A DNA stretch of 64,000 bases from Carnegiea gigantea. Lineage: Eukaryota > Streptophyta > Magnoliopsida > Caryophyllales > Cactaceae. The stretch lies in NCBI GenBank assembly GCA_029747015.1, contig JAKOGI010001939.1:62001-126000 (forward strand). The letters run 5' to 3'. Each line of letters begins with the position of its first letter. Position 1 is the first letter of the stretch. Positions 35,815 to 47,033 of this stretch are shown in pieces. The notes under the pieces were generated by a model. It had not been told where the DNA came from. It searched no databases and saw only the letters and a list, made by a program, of their open reading frames with translations. The position numbers and the translations under genes are program-made.

Positions 35815-37071
35815 ATGAATTTATTTGGAAGCATTTCGTTCGAGTCCTGTGGAGCTTATCATGATAGCATGATTGAAATAAACAGTGAATGCAACGTTAT
35901 GCAGGAGATGCCTATCGACTCAGACACACTGATAGAAGTGCTAGCAAGGCTTCCAGCCAAGTCTGTTTTGAAATTCAAGTGCGTTTCTAAACACTGGTTC
36001 TCTCTTCTCACTCACCCCTTTTCCATGAATTTGTATCAGTCCCGTTCATCCGCCCGAACCATCGTTCCCATAACCCTTTCTCCTGGGCACACTATCTATC
36101 GGATCTTGAATCCGAACCCGAGCCCAAGCCACCGGTTCTTCATGATTGATGGAGAAAACAAGAATTCAACTCTTGGGCCCAATGTTGTGAGCCGTTTCTG
36201 GCTGACCCCAAGTACAAAGTGACAAACACGGCCAATGGATTCGTATGCTTCTGTCACGTCCCTTGTGATAATGAGGGTTGGATCTCCATATATAATCTCA
36301 CCAGCCGCAATTGAAAGAACTCCCTCTTTCTAGGGTAACCAACGTTCGGTTGCGTAAAAAGAAGTACTGTTTAGGGTTTGATCCTACTAACGAGCAATAT
36401 AAGGTGCTTGATGTGTTTTCCATTGATGAGTCTAAGGTGCAATGTCAAGTGCTTACTGTGAGCAATGAGGGGAATACATGGAGACCCGTTGACACATCGA
36501 ATATTGAGGATGCATCGAGCTTTCTTTCAGTTGATCATGGCTTTTGTTACGACGGGTCCTTATATTGGAACCTGTATTACTGCTTTGATAACTTTGATCA
36601 TGGCATTGTCGAATTCAATGTCGGGCATGAGATGTTTGAATTCATAAGATACCCACGAGAGATAAGTTTAAGTAAAGGATACTTGTCGGTTTGTCAAATT
36701 CGAGGGCATATGTCATTAGTTGCCCTCCCATTACTGCCTCAGTCTTCAAATCTTGACATTACTTTGCGGAAGCTGATAGATCGAAAGAGCAAGGAAAGAC
36801 CATTGTGGACTAAAGCAGTTATCAACTGCCCAATTTTTAGCTCCAAGCTAAGTGGGAAAAGGTTACATGCAACGACTTTGGTCTAATTTCTTTGGTGCAT
36901 GGCTCAGAAACATCGGACGTTGTTACTATTGATTGCTATGGCCTAACAACTGGGAGGCACATGATAATTAACTTAGAAAATGATCCACGACTTACAGGTG
37001 ATGCAATTCCCCCTTCAATAATGGTGGAAAACATCACCCTTCAAGGAGATGTTGGGAAAGACGCATGGTAG
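35815..37071 (+). pseudogene. F-box/F-box-associated gene, frameshifted (copy 1)
   Basis: Starts at ATG 35815. The F-box begins near 35908 (SDTLIEVLARLPAKSVLKFK, then CVSKHW). An F-box-associated (CPR1/At3g23880-like) domain follows: CLGFDPTNEQYKVLDV, GFCYDGSLYW. Reading frame changes three times: near 36190 (before EPFLADPKYKVTNTANGF), near 36310, and near 36868 (before CNDFGLISLVHG), ending TAG 37071. All segments align in order with the copy at 39784-40963. Functional members would be SCF substrate receptors. The frameshifts could be sequencing errors, but three in 1.2 kb, plus decay in all sister copies, favours a pseudogene. Confidence 0.85.
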
Positions 37072-37194
37072 ACATATAGATATCACGTAGAGGGTTAGAA
37101 ACTGTTTGAAGACTCTTGTTAAACATGTGTAATTAATTAACGTGCAAGCGAAAATCAAAATTGATTAACAGGAAGTTCATCTGTTAATTTTTTT

Positions 37195-37880
37195 TCATAT
37201 AACTATTGGGTCATAAATAAAGAGTCATGCATATAAGTTCAAATGAGATTTCAACTCAAAATTAATTGGCGATGTGGAGTAACTCAATAGTTTAAAGCAT
37301 GCTTAAGGCATTCTATTTTATCAATGTAGGATAACACGCACTTTTATATTCTTCACAGTCATGCATGAGGTTTCAACCTAAAATCAATTGACCAAAAGTG
37401 GAGTAACTTAATAGCTTATAAGCATGCTCAAGGCCTTCTATTTTATCAATGTGAGACAGTTCACACTTTCCTATTTTTCACACACCCTCTCACATTTGGG
37501 CTACTGACAAGGCCTAAGATGGAGTAATTCAATAGCTTATAGGCATGCTCAAGGGCTTCCATTTTATCAATATGAGACAATTCCTATTTTTATATTTTTC
37601 ACACACCCTTCACTTCTGGGCTACTGACAAGGCCCAACACATGGCATGATACCTACGGATGACGATGGCAAACCAAGATCAAGCACAACATTGACTCTAA
37701 TACAATGTGAAATTTTTTTTATATAAATTGGGCTTTAAACAAACAAGTCATGCATATAAGCTCAAATGAGGATTCAATTTAGAATCAATAGACAATGGGT
37801 GGAGTAACTCAATAGCTTATAAGCATGCTCACTTATTAATGTCGGATAATAACCACCTTCATATTCTTCACATCCTCAAA
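37195..37880. repeat. Imperfect ~120-bp tandem repeat array
   Basis: At least four units share GGAGTAACTCAATAGCTTAT, then AAGCATGCTCAAGG and TTCTATTTTATCAATGTG, starting near 37275, 37400, 37521 and 37800. Two units also share CACACACCC and GGGCTACTGACAAGGCC. The last unit is separated from the others by about 150 bp containing a repeat of the array's first flank (GGGCTTTAAAC, AGTCATGCATATAAG). Noncoding. Confidence 0.8.
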
Positions 37881-38932
37881 AAAAGCTCTCATACTTTAAA
37901 TGGGGTGCACGAGAAAACCTAGATCACCTTTTGTTTAGGCCAATGGCCATGCATTTATGTTTATGTACTTGGTTCAAGCCACTATGCAACAACAATAATA
38001 ATTACTCTCAGTATGGGTTCCACTTTTACAGGATTTGGAGAGATCCAGCTAAAGACAACCTTGCCGCTACAAACATCTCGGCCTATAGAGAGGTCGATTT
38101 CAAGAGACCTAGATAATAAGATTTTGAGAAAATATAAAAGTTGAGACTTTTGATAGATAAAAAAGAATGTAAATATACAATACTAAAACCAGATGACACT
38201 AACTATACATAATAAAAACACAAAAACCACATATGAGAAGGTAAGTGTCATACGTTAATAGTCAGAAGTAGGATGATAGCAACAAGGTAAGAGCACTATT
38301 AGTATCCAAAAATATAACAAACATTAAATAGGTGCATTCGAAAATTCTCCCCTACCAACTAGATAGCTTATATATACTCCAAGGAGTAACAAGCCATAAT
38401 CATCAAATTAATCTTTCGTTTTGCTGAGAAATTTAAAGAAAAAAATACAATAGGTTCAAGAAATATAAAATTTAGGAATATGATAAATTCAAAGATCGAA
38501 AAGTGACAAAATTTTAAATAACAGTGAAATTTCAGTATTTTAGAATATAGGCATAATACTCCTAAAAATATAAGATAATTTTCAACCAATCACAATTATT
38601 ATAGGCCAATATGGCTGAATGAGTCCAGCATGAACACTTTAGGCCTCTGTTCTTATTTTTTCTTTTTGGGGAGGGAAAAGGGATTGTGAGTTGAAAAACT
38701 TCTTTTTTTTTTTGTTTTTTTAAGGGGAAGGAATTAACGATTTAAGACTTTATCAGCTCAAAAATGATTTTTTTAATCATAAGTAGTCAACATTCTTTGC
38801 ATTATCCTCCCAAACAAAACGCATCCTTCAATTTTTCTAAAACATCCCCCCCCAAAAAAACCCGTTTACATCTTAAAGAGTTTGCTGATTTGCCGTTAGA
38901 AAAAGAGGGGAGGGGGAAGCGGAGTATCTTTA
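37881..38932. other. 3' flank of F-box copy 1, no gene
   Basis: Contains TTTTGTTTAGGCCAATGGCCATGCA near 37930. Related text follows two other F-box copies (near 41632 and 52893). Otherwise AT-rich. Confidence 0.45.
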
Positions 38933-39628
38933 GAGCAAAGCCAACGATCGGCTCGCTCGAAGAGAGAGAGGCGCGCTAGGAGAGAGAAGCCTCAGGAGTC
39001 TGCATTGGGCAGCGGCTCACGGCTCTCCTTTAGCGCCCCAAAACAAAGTTGTTTTGGGGCGCAGACCAGTTTTTTTTTTTTTTTTTTTTTGGACTTGCTG
39101 TTTGGGCCCAAAAAAAGAGGAAAAGAATTTATAAATTCCCAAAATTATTTTTTTTTGACTTGCTATTTGGGCCAAAACGGCGTCATTTGTATCTTTTTTG
39201 GATAAAATTTGTCTATAAATTCCCAAAATTATTTCACAAAATTCACACCTACAATTTTTATCTCATCCTCTTCCCAAAATTTATATAATTTTCTCTCTAG
39301 TGAGGCATTTTAGCAACAAAGAAGTGAAGAAATTAGTAAGAATTTATAAATTTGACTATAAATTCCCTCCAATTAGTTGTTTTACCAAATTATTATGTCC
39401 AAATTATTTTCCTAAAAAATAATTAAACCAAATAACCAACCAAGCAAAAAAAACTAAAATAATTAAATATGATTAGATGTGGAATCCATTGGTGTTATTT
39501 TATTTGGTGAGAAAAAATGGTGAGCCTCCCATTGAGAGAGTGAGAATTATGAGACAAAAAGTTAGAGAGGTGGCAGTAGGCAGGCTCCCACTAGTGAGCC
39601 AAAAACTGGCTCACCGTTGGCTTTGCTC
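38933..39628. mobile_element. PIF/Harbinger-like (Tourist) MITE
   Basis: 696 bp with inverted ends: left GAGCAAAGCCAACG, right CGTTGGCTTTGCTC (14 bp perfect, continuing imperfectly with GGCTCGC/CTGGCTCAC). It is flanked by TTA on both sides (38930-38932 and 39629-39631), the target duplication expected for PIF/Harbinger. The inside has a 14-bp-arm perfect hairpin at 39033-39062 (GCGCCCCAAAACAA with its complement, 2-base loop), T runs and a diverged internal duplication of GACTTGCTGTTTGGGCC. No transposase. Confidence 0.85.
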
Positions 39629-39783
39629 TTAACCTAATTTCCTTCCTTTTGGGGACTTTAATTAGTACTGTTAACCGCTTAAACCCTAATTAAAACCCAA
39701 GCGTAACGTACGCTGAAGCCTGAGTTGAGGGCGGAAGGGAATAGAGAAAGAGAAAGCATCATTGTTCACTCTCATGACATGAG

Positions 39784-40963
39784 ATGATCCCTCTTGACAC
39801 TCTTCTGCAAGTGCTTTCAAAGCTTCCAGCCAAGTCTCTTATGCGATTCAAGTGTGTCTCTAAATGTTGGTACTCTCTCATCCTCCATCCCTCCTTTATC
39901 GACTTGTGCCAATCTCAGAGCGGAAAGCTCCTCGTAGTCTCTCCCCAAAACTTCTCTGAATACCCTTATAAATGGGGCCGTCGTTTCTACATCATTGATT
40001 CCAAAAAGAAACCCAAACATAGGGTCACCGTCCACGACCCTTGTATTCCATTCACCACCAATGCAGTAACAAACATCGTTAATGGATTGGTATGCTTCTA
40101 TCACGACTACGATGAGGAAGTATGCATACACATCTACAATCTCACCACTCACGAAGACCTCCCTCTCCCTCCTCCACCAAGAAGAAGCGCCGTTAAAAGG
40201 CAATGCCACTTGGGTTTTGATCCTATGAACGATGAATACAAACTACTACTTCACTGGTGGAATAAGTCTAGTAAGCGTGGGGGAGGATGCGATGTTCTTA
40301 CCATCATGGGAAGGGACAATGCATGGAGGCCGATCGATATATCCAATTTTCCTGTCAGCATCTTCGCTCGTGATACGGGGTTTTGTCATGTTGGGATCCT
40401 ATATTGGCCTTCGTACACATATTATACGTATCAAACTGCATTGGGACACTTGATTGCTTTAATTTCCGTGTCAAGCAGGAGAAGTTCGAATATATCAACT
40501 ACTCACAAGAGGAGACGTCACCATGTGATGAACCCTCTGTATGCTTGGTAGGAGGACGTCTTTATGTAGTTCGATTCCACGGCAAAGGGGGGGCAATACT
40601 GATGTTATGATCACTCTATGGAGACAAATTGATCGAAATGACAACGAAAGGCCGTTGTGGATGAAAGATGTCATTAATTGTCCATTTCTAAACTATGTAG
40701 GAGGATATGCTAGATGCAGTCACTTTGGTCTGGTTTCTTTAGTTATTTGTTGCAAGAAGTCGGAGTTTGCTTCTATTGAATGCCATAATCTATCAACCAA
40801 GAAACACATGGGGCTGAAAGTAAACAATGCTCAAGGGTTTTTAAGTCCTATGTACGAAGAGGACTCCACTCCTTTCTATGGATTCAGGCCTGCACTACTT
40901 CTTAAGAACATTATGCCGTTGAAGAGCAACAACATTGAAAGAGTACTGGTTTTAGGATTGTGA
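39784..40963 (+). pseudogene. F-box/F-box-associated gene, frameshifted (copy 2)
   Basis: ATG 39784 opens directly into an F-box (LDTLLQVLSKLPAKSLMRFK, then CVSKCWYSL) followed by the associated domain (CHLGFDPMNDEYKLL, NAWRPIDISNFPVSI, GFCHVGILYW). The frame shifts near 40440, continuing as LDCFNFRVKQEKFEYINY. It shifts again near 40570, continuing as IPRQRGGNTDVMITLWRQID and SHFGLVSLVICCKKS, ending TGA 40963 after RVLVLGL. As it stands the first frame stops at 40551 after 255 residues, so a truncated product containing the F-box is possible. This is the least decayed member of its type here. Two indels, rather than base errors, explain it. Confidence 0.85.
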
Positions 40964-42060
40964 TGCACATCGGGATTTGACTTGTGTTTTCATGTCTGAT
41001 TGAATTATGTGGTTTGGAGATTCGAGAGAAGTAGAGTACTTGTGTTCACGTTTAAGTTCACGATCGTTAAAATGAATGTCATTGTTTATATTTTGCTGTG
41101 TGTGGACAACGGTTACACATTAGGTTGGTTACGACAATCAACAACCTTGGTTATCTTGTTTTGTGTAAACCCATACATTCTGCAATCCACAGATGGGTTT
41201 TGGGTATGTTTTATAGATTTGTCTAAATCATTGCCTACGAAGTACATCCTTGTTTGAGTTTCGGATGCCTCCTTGTTGGATCACATTTTTAAGCTTAAAT
41301 TATATGGTTATATTTGTTGACATTTTTAGAATAAAAGTGGTAAGTGGCAGTGGAGCAAGCAATATTGAAGATCAAGAAAAGAACCAGGAATTCGTTAAAG
41401 CCTCTAATTGATCACATACATTTAATTAACAGCATTGAAGAATTGATTTTTTGCAAGTGAAAAACACAATCAATTGCTATCCCATTCCATCCTCGCGAAG
41501 CTCCTAAAATGAAACCGACCCTACTTTATATGAAAGTGCCCAAAACAAGAAACTTATATTAGCCGTTGGTAAAAATCCGTTCGATCTAGATTTGCCCGAA
41601 TTTTTGTCAATGTTGTACTCCTAATTTTTCTCTTTTGGCCAATGAGCATGCAATTATTTGCCTCATTGTCTCTCACGATTCTATGTTCGAAATCTGCATA
41701 GCTGAAAAAGCAAGTATGGAGTATTTTTTAAGCTTGGATTATGCGGACTAAAGTAAAATATTTCTCTAAATTTGCTCTACTCCGTTTCTGTAGAGTAATA
41801 GGTAGTTTATGATTTTTGAATTTGAGGTCAATCGAAATTAGTTTATCTGTATTTTACAATTCAGGAGTAAGACTGCTACATCATACCTCACCCACGGCCA
41901 CACACCCCGTTTGGTGGCGAAATTTTGAAGGTATTGCCGTATTGGATTTGGATTTGCATTGCTTGTCACCGTTTGATGGAGGTCTCTCCATACCCCTTAA
42001 TTTCGAAACTCAAATCAGCAAAGGTAATCATATTTTGAAGGCCAAAGGATGAATAAATCA
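40964..42060. other. 3' flank of F-box copy 2
   Basis: No gene. It contains text shared with other F-box flanks: TCATGTCTGATTGAATT (also at the end of copy 3), AACAGCATT followed by ATTGATTTT (also near 52695), and TTTTGGCCAATGAGCATGCA (also near 37935 and 52895). Confidence 0.5.
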
Positions 42061-43834
42061 TTCTTATTTTGTTTAAGTAATAAAACAGCAGGTCACGGGT
42101 TTAAGTCAGCAGCAAACCCATTTTTGGAAGCTTAATTACTTAAGCCTCTTTGAGGTTTAAGTCTAATATTTTGTATTGGATTTGAAGTTCAAGAAGTCAG
42201 CTTTACATAAAAATAAGTTTCATTCCATTTGGACTTCATTTATCCTCTTAAATTAGCTAATAAATCCAAGGTATCCAAACTGCCCAGCAGAACCAGAATG
42301 TACCCGATTTTAAATATGTGATTTCTTAAGTTTAATTTTGATTTAAGTCTGAGATTTTTACCTTCTTGGATTCCTTAAGATGTCTACTTTCAGGTTCAAG
42401 CATTAAATTCCAATTATGCACAATCGAAGTGAAGAAATCAAGTCATTTTATCAACCCTATTAGTTTTCGTCCAAAACTGTACAGTAAAATCTTCTAGTGG
42501 AAATCTTATACTTAAACATCATTTAACCTTGATTTCTTTGCACATGGGGTTTATACACACCCTAAGGTTTCCCCCCATAGCCTGAAATCAGAATCATGAC
42601 CACTTTTGGATGGGTTTAAAGAAGGCAGAAAACCGGATTCATTTGGCTCCTAAAACCCGGTTCAAACCAGGCCGGGAATTTTGATCTTTTCATCTAGTAC
42701 ATAAGCTCCAAATTGAGTAATTCGACCTGGAGCTATTAGAAGACTTCTCAAGCTTTCCAACCATATGTGGCAAGCTGAGTTATGCCCATGTTTGCCCTAG
42801 GAAACGTGGCCTCCAATCAGACCTTACATTCTGCCAGTGCAAACCCGGTTTGCAGCAACAGCTAGTTTTTCCTTCTCAAGTGGGTTTTCTTTGGCTTGGT
42901 TGCTTGCATGCTAGCTTCCCACACGTCCCAAGGTCTCTAGAACATCAATAATAAGCTACAAAAGGGATTTGCCTAGAGAAGAATGACCAATGGGAAGCAA
43001 GGCAGCAAAGAAGTTGTCTCTTGAAGTTAATTGGCCTGCCGAAAAGGACTTACCACTTTACGGCTGCTCCCCCTTTCTTTTACTAGATTGCTAGTTGTAT
43101 TAAGCTTAGACATGTATAATTAAAGTTGTAAACTTTATTTGCTTTGTTTTTCCTTTGCGTTTTGAGTGTAATTAGATTCGGTTAAGCAAGTTTGCATCCG
43201 GGTTAGCTTAAACCGTGAGATTAGCTTAGTTAAAACGTTCTTCCCTAGGAAGGAAACCTTAGGAGCTTGCTTACTTGCTTAGATGCTTGCTAGGCTTGTA
43301 TTAATGAGCTAACACACGACCATGGGCAGAACAATCAGACTTTGAATCAAAAAACCAGAATTGAGAGCATTGCTCTTGTTTCCCTTTAAACACTTCACTT
43401 GTTTATCCTTAATTAGGCCGATTAAGGTGGTGATCAAGTAGGTCTTAACTCTTAATTAGGTGGTGTTTCTCTATCCTAATTGAGTTAAGGGCCATAAACT
43501 CAAACTTAGTGGTGTTTCTGTATCTAAGTGAGAGTTTAGATTATCCTTCATTCACTCATTCACACACGGCTACACTCAAATTTAGCTTGAATTCAGCTTG
43601 CTTGTTCTTAACTTTTGAATTCAGCCTTGAATGTTCGTGATTCTCTCCCACAGATACATCACCGTTCCCTTCAAAGGGATTGAACACAGAAATGGGAAAT
43701 AGTTTGCTAAGATTGAGTTGGGGCAATGCGTTGTGAAGATTCTGCGAAAATCGATTAAATCGAATTACTAGTGGAACCACTTTTATGTTGAATCAGTAAC
43801 TTTCAATTGAAAAAAAGTCTTGTAACAATCCAGT
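42061..43834. mobile_element. Unclassified insertion-like noncoding sequence
   Basis: About 1.8 kb separates shared F-box flank from an F-box C-terminal fragment and occupies the position of that copy's 5' half. Text such as AATTAGGTGGTGTTTCTCTATC with a second version AACTTAGTGGTGTTTCTGTATC, a TATA-like region and no coding capacity suggest an LTR or TRIM-like element. I could not fix termini or target duplication. Confidence 0.3.
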
Positions 43835-44313
43835 AGAATCGCGTCACTATGTCATGAAGCCTCAGCATGCCTAATCGGAGGACATCTTTCTGTATTTCAG
43901 ATTCCACGGCAAACAAAGGATAAGACTGAGATTGTGATTCCTTTGTGGAGACTGAAGACAGAGTGATCGAAAGAAAATGAATGGCAATTTTGGACCCAAC
44001 AAGTCATTACTCGTCCCTTCAGAACCATGTTAAAGGCTGTGTTAGATGCACCCATTTTGGTCTACTTTCTTTAGCGAACAGCAGCTAAAAGTTGGATTTG
44101 GCTACTATCGACTACCATAACCTAATAGCCAGGAAACAGATGGTGCTAAAAGTAAATAATGCACAAGGATTATTAACTCCTACATATGAATTACAGTTGA
44201 GACCAGTCTATGCATTAAGACCTTCACAACTTGGTCAAAACATCGTGTCTTGGATGAGCAACTGCAACAACACTATGGAGCGAAGTTCAACTTATGCCTT
44301 CATGTCTGATTGA
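43835..44313 (+). pseudogene. F-box-associated C-terminal fragment (copy 3)
   Basis: Homologous to the last third of copy 2, starting at TCACTATGTCATGAAGCC. Pieces read ACLIGGHLSV, IPRQTKDKTEIVIPLWRL (then a stop) and, in another frame, ATIDYHNLIARKQMVLKV and NNAQGLLTPTY. F-box and domain N terminus are missing and frames are broken, so it cannot encode a working protein. It shares the 3' flank word TCATGTCTGATTGA with copy 2. Confidence 0.85.
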
Positions 44314-46124
44314 ATTTTGTGCTTTGTAGATCTGAAAGATCTGAAATATTTATTTTCATATGTTCACAGATATTGTGTTTCATCAAATCGCGTGTTCGAC
44401 TATATTGAGCATGTTTTCTAACATTTTAGAAACTAAAAAATCGACATAGAAGAGCAAGTCGAAGATTGGAAAATTGGAGAGATCCTTGATCGAAGTCAGT
44501 AAACAACATTCATGGATTGACTTTCTGCCAGTGCAAATGGCGCCCTATCCCTAGTTTCATTGCCTCTCTCTGGGAAGCAATTTGCTCATTCCTTATACAT
44601 CAGATGAAAGGAAGGCAAATGCTTTCCACGATGAATGACATTTACAATGGGCCATGAACTTCTGACAGTAGAGTTGCATGTCTTTGTAGAACATCTGATA
44701 AAGGGAACAGACTTTCTGATTTTGAGTTGACGATAACTTCAAGATTGAAGCCTAATGGTCATCCCAATTGATTCAAGCTAGATTGTCTTAATTTTGAGCT
44801 CTGAGTTGAATGCGAATTGCATTCTTTCTTGTCAGAATCAAATTGGATTTTGAATCTTCCGGGGTGTTTGCATCAGTTTCTACCCAAGACTGAAGTTTGT
44901 CACTCTTTGCCTTCTACGGTTTCAGTTTTAAATAAGATTGATATGAAATTACAAACTCGTTTGGGTGATTTCTCTGACATTCACAAGGTATACAGTGCCT
45001 TTTATTTGCCCGATAGTGAGCAACGTTTTATAGGAGCCCTTACGTGTTCTCGAAGCCATTAGCAATTTAGCATGGCCTGTTTTCAGGCTTTTCCTCTCTT
45101 TGCTTTGATTAACCGACTATATTTTTCTTCTTTGCTCCCTCATCAGTGAATCACCCCACTTGAACAACATATTCCATTGCTCCCTCATTAGTGAATCACC
45201 CCACTTGAACAACATATTCCACAGGCTCATAACTTACTTTGTTGTAATTGAGTTATAAGGCTAACGCCCTTGAAAGAAAAGACAAAAGCACGAAAGATCA
45301 GTTAACTAAGGTCAAGGCCCCTGATATCTGTTACCAAGACCTAGGCGTCAAGTGCACTATTAGTATGTCCTATCATCTCAATGAATACATGAATCACGTA
45401 GCTTGATATCTTCAAACTACGGATTCTCAATATTGAATGTGCTAATGCCATCTATCTCAAGCTGTAAATAAAATGACAAAGATGAAAGCCAATGAAGAAC
45501 ACAATCAGGGTGACAACCAGGGTCATTACTCATTAGACTACCCAGAAAACAGACCTAGAATTAAGATAACAAAGGTTGATTGGCGTCCACTAAAAGGCAA
45601 ACAGAACAATAAGATGTATCGTTTTGTAATAAGGTGAAACTGTGGAAGTATACTGGTCTTATACAGTCTAACAATATTTCCACCTGTACAAACCCATAAT
45701 TTCCATTCATATGATGGAAGCATAAATTGGTGAGTTGTGTTAGTGTGCTTTCATGTTCATGTGCACGAGATGAGGACTTAATTTCCTAGCTCAGATAACT
45801 CAAACTTAACAGCATCTTGGCTAATGGCTTTGATAAGTTCAAGGCTTGGAATGAAGAGACCAGCAGAATTTTTTAACCTAGCTTGATGAAGGAGCACAGG
45901 AACTTGAATCGAAAAATAAAATTGTGCTCAAGGAATTAAATAGACTTGAATCGAACTACGGTCCAAATACGGTTGCACCTTTTGACGAGGCAGTGGTCCT
46001 GGGAAGCCCTATCTTGGTGAAGACAGAGTTGGCCTTTTAGGACTCCTATTCTTGTGCTCATGAGAGAGGGTGAGTTTCTCATCATAGCGCATGATGAGGG
46101 CATTTTCCCTAGCTGCAACAAGCA
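44314..46124. other. Gene-poor interval after F-box copy 3
   Basis: No gene supported. The sequence near 44555 (CTCTGGGAAGCAATTTG) recurs near 52760 downstream of copy 4, showing a duplicated flank. It includes a 45-bp tandem duplication annotated separately. Confidence 0.45.
45132..45221. repeat. 45-bp tandem duplication
   Basis: TTGCTCCCTCATCAGTGAAT through AACATATTCCA at 45132-45176 is repeated at 45177-45221 with one C-to-T difference. Confidence 0.93.
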
Positions 46125-46568
46125 ATGTGCATGGCTGTCAGAAAGTGTTTAACATGTCTGATGACAGTCAGGTATGATGACTTGTCTTACTTACGGGGAC
46201 ATCAGAAGAGTGTTTCCAATACTGTTGGAATAGATACCCTGAGGAAGCCCTGTACTGTTGGAATAGGTCCCCTGAGGAAGCGAGCTCGAATTCTTGCCAA
46301 AGCCCTGCAGATGAGAAGGAGAATGACAGGATTATCTACCCTTATCCACCACACTCTAGTTCTTGCACTAAATCTTCCTACAAGACTTGTGGGACAGTTG
46401 TATGTGGGCAGAAGTCAAGTTTCGTATGCCTATGGAGAAATCTACAATGCCCTATTCGATCATGAAGTACTCATAAGCTGGTCAGCAGATCAACTCAGGT
46501 TCATGAAAGAAGACACATACAATCATTTTCAACTTTTAGCAAAACCCATTGTAGATTCAAAAATGTAG
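46125..46568 (+). CDS. Unrecognised 147-codon open frame
   Basis: ATG 46125 to TAG 46568. I recognise no family. It contains an 11-residue internal duplication, TVGIDTLRKPC then TVGIGPLRKRA (period 33 bases), followed by a basic stretch ARILAKALQMRRRM and an ordinary-composition C terminus (GEIYNALFDHEVLISWSADQ). No splice structure, promoter or homologue is visible in the window. It could be a fragment of an old gene, part of a transposable element, or chance. Listed because it is the longest unexplained frame in the interval. Confidence 0.2.
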   Translation: MCMAVRKCLTCLMTVRYDDLSYLRGHQKSVSNTVGIDTLRKPCTVGIGPLRKRARILAKALQMRRRMTGLSTLIHHTLVLALNLPTRLVGQLYVGRSQVSYAYGEIYNALFDHEVLISWSADQLRFMKEDTYNHFQLLAKPIVDSKM

Positions 46569-47033
46569 CCATGTTATTTGAACTGGTGTCAAAAAAGTCC
46601 ACTTCAATTCATGTATAGATTTCTTCAAGCCAAATCTTATCAGTAGTTTGTTACCCTGATTGTATTCATTTATTACACACCCCCCCCCCCCCCCCCCCCC
46701 CCAACCAAAAAAAACCAAAAGAAAAAAAGATCTTATCAAAAGTAACTTCCAAACATGAAGGCAATGCAAGCCATGATAAATGACAAAGAAATGTTACACT
46801 CCGGGATAATCATTTTGAAAGCAAAATGTCAACGCAACATATAGAAGGCAGCAAACACCCCCCCCCCCCCAAAAAAAAAAAAAATTCCCCAAACAGAAAG
46901 GCAACCTGAGCAGCTCTTTCGAATGTCTTTAAATAAAGAGCCAAAAAATGACAGCTTGGATTGTGCAGCACATGCCCAAATTGCAATGCCGCATATCTAT
47001 TTGTGTCCGTCTCAGTTGTAGTATGGAGATTAC
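46569..47033. repeat. Interval with two long poly-C tracts
   Basis: A 23-base C run at 46680-46702 and a 13-base C run followed by 14 A at 46858-46884. The remaining sequence is the probable 3' region of the minus-strand F-box/FBD gene. Confidence 0.7.

Noticed and set aside
39005..39288. Overlapping frames with poly-Phe or poly-Lys near 39.1 kb
   Set aside because: They come from T runs inside the Tourist-like MITE.
46557..46769. Minus-strand frame with poly-Gly
   Set aside because: Product of the 23-base poly-C tract.
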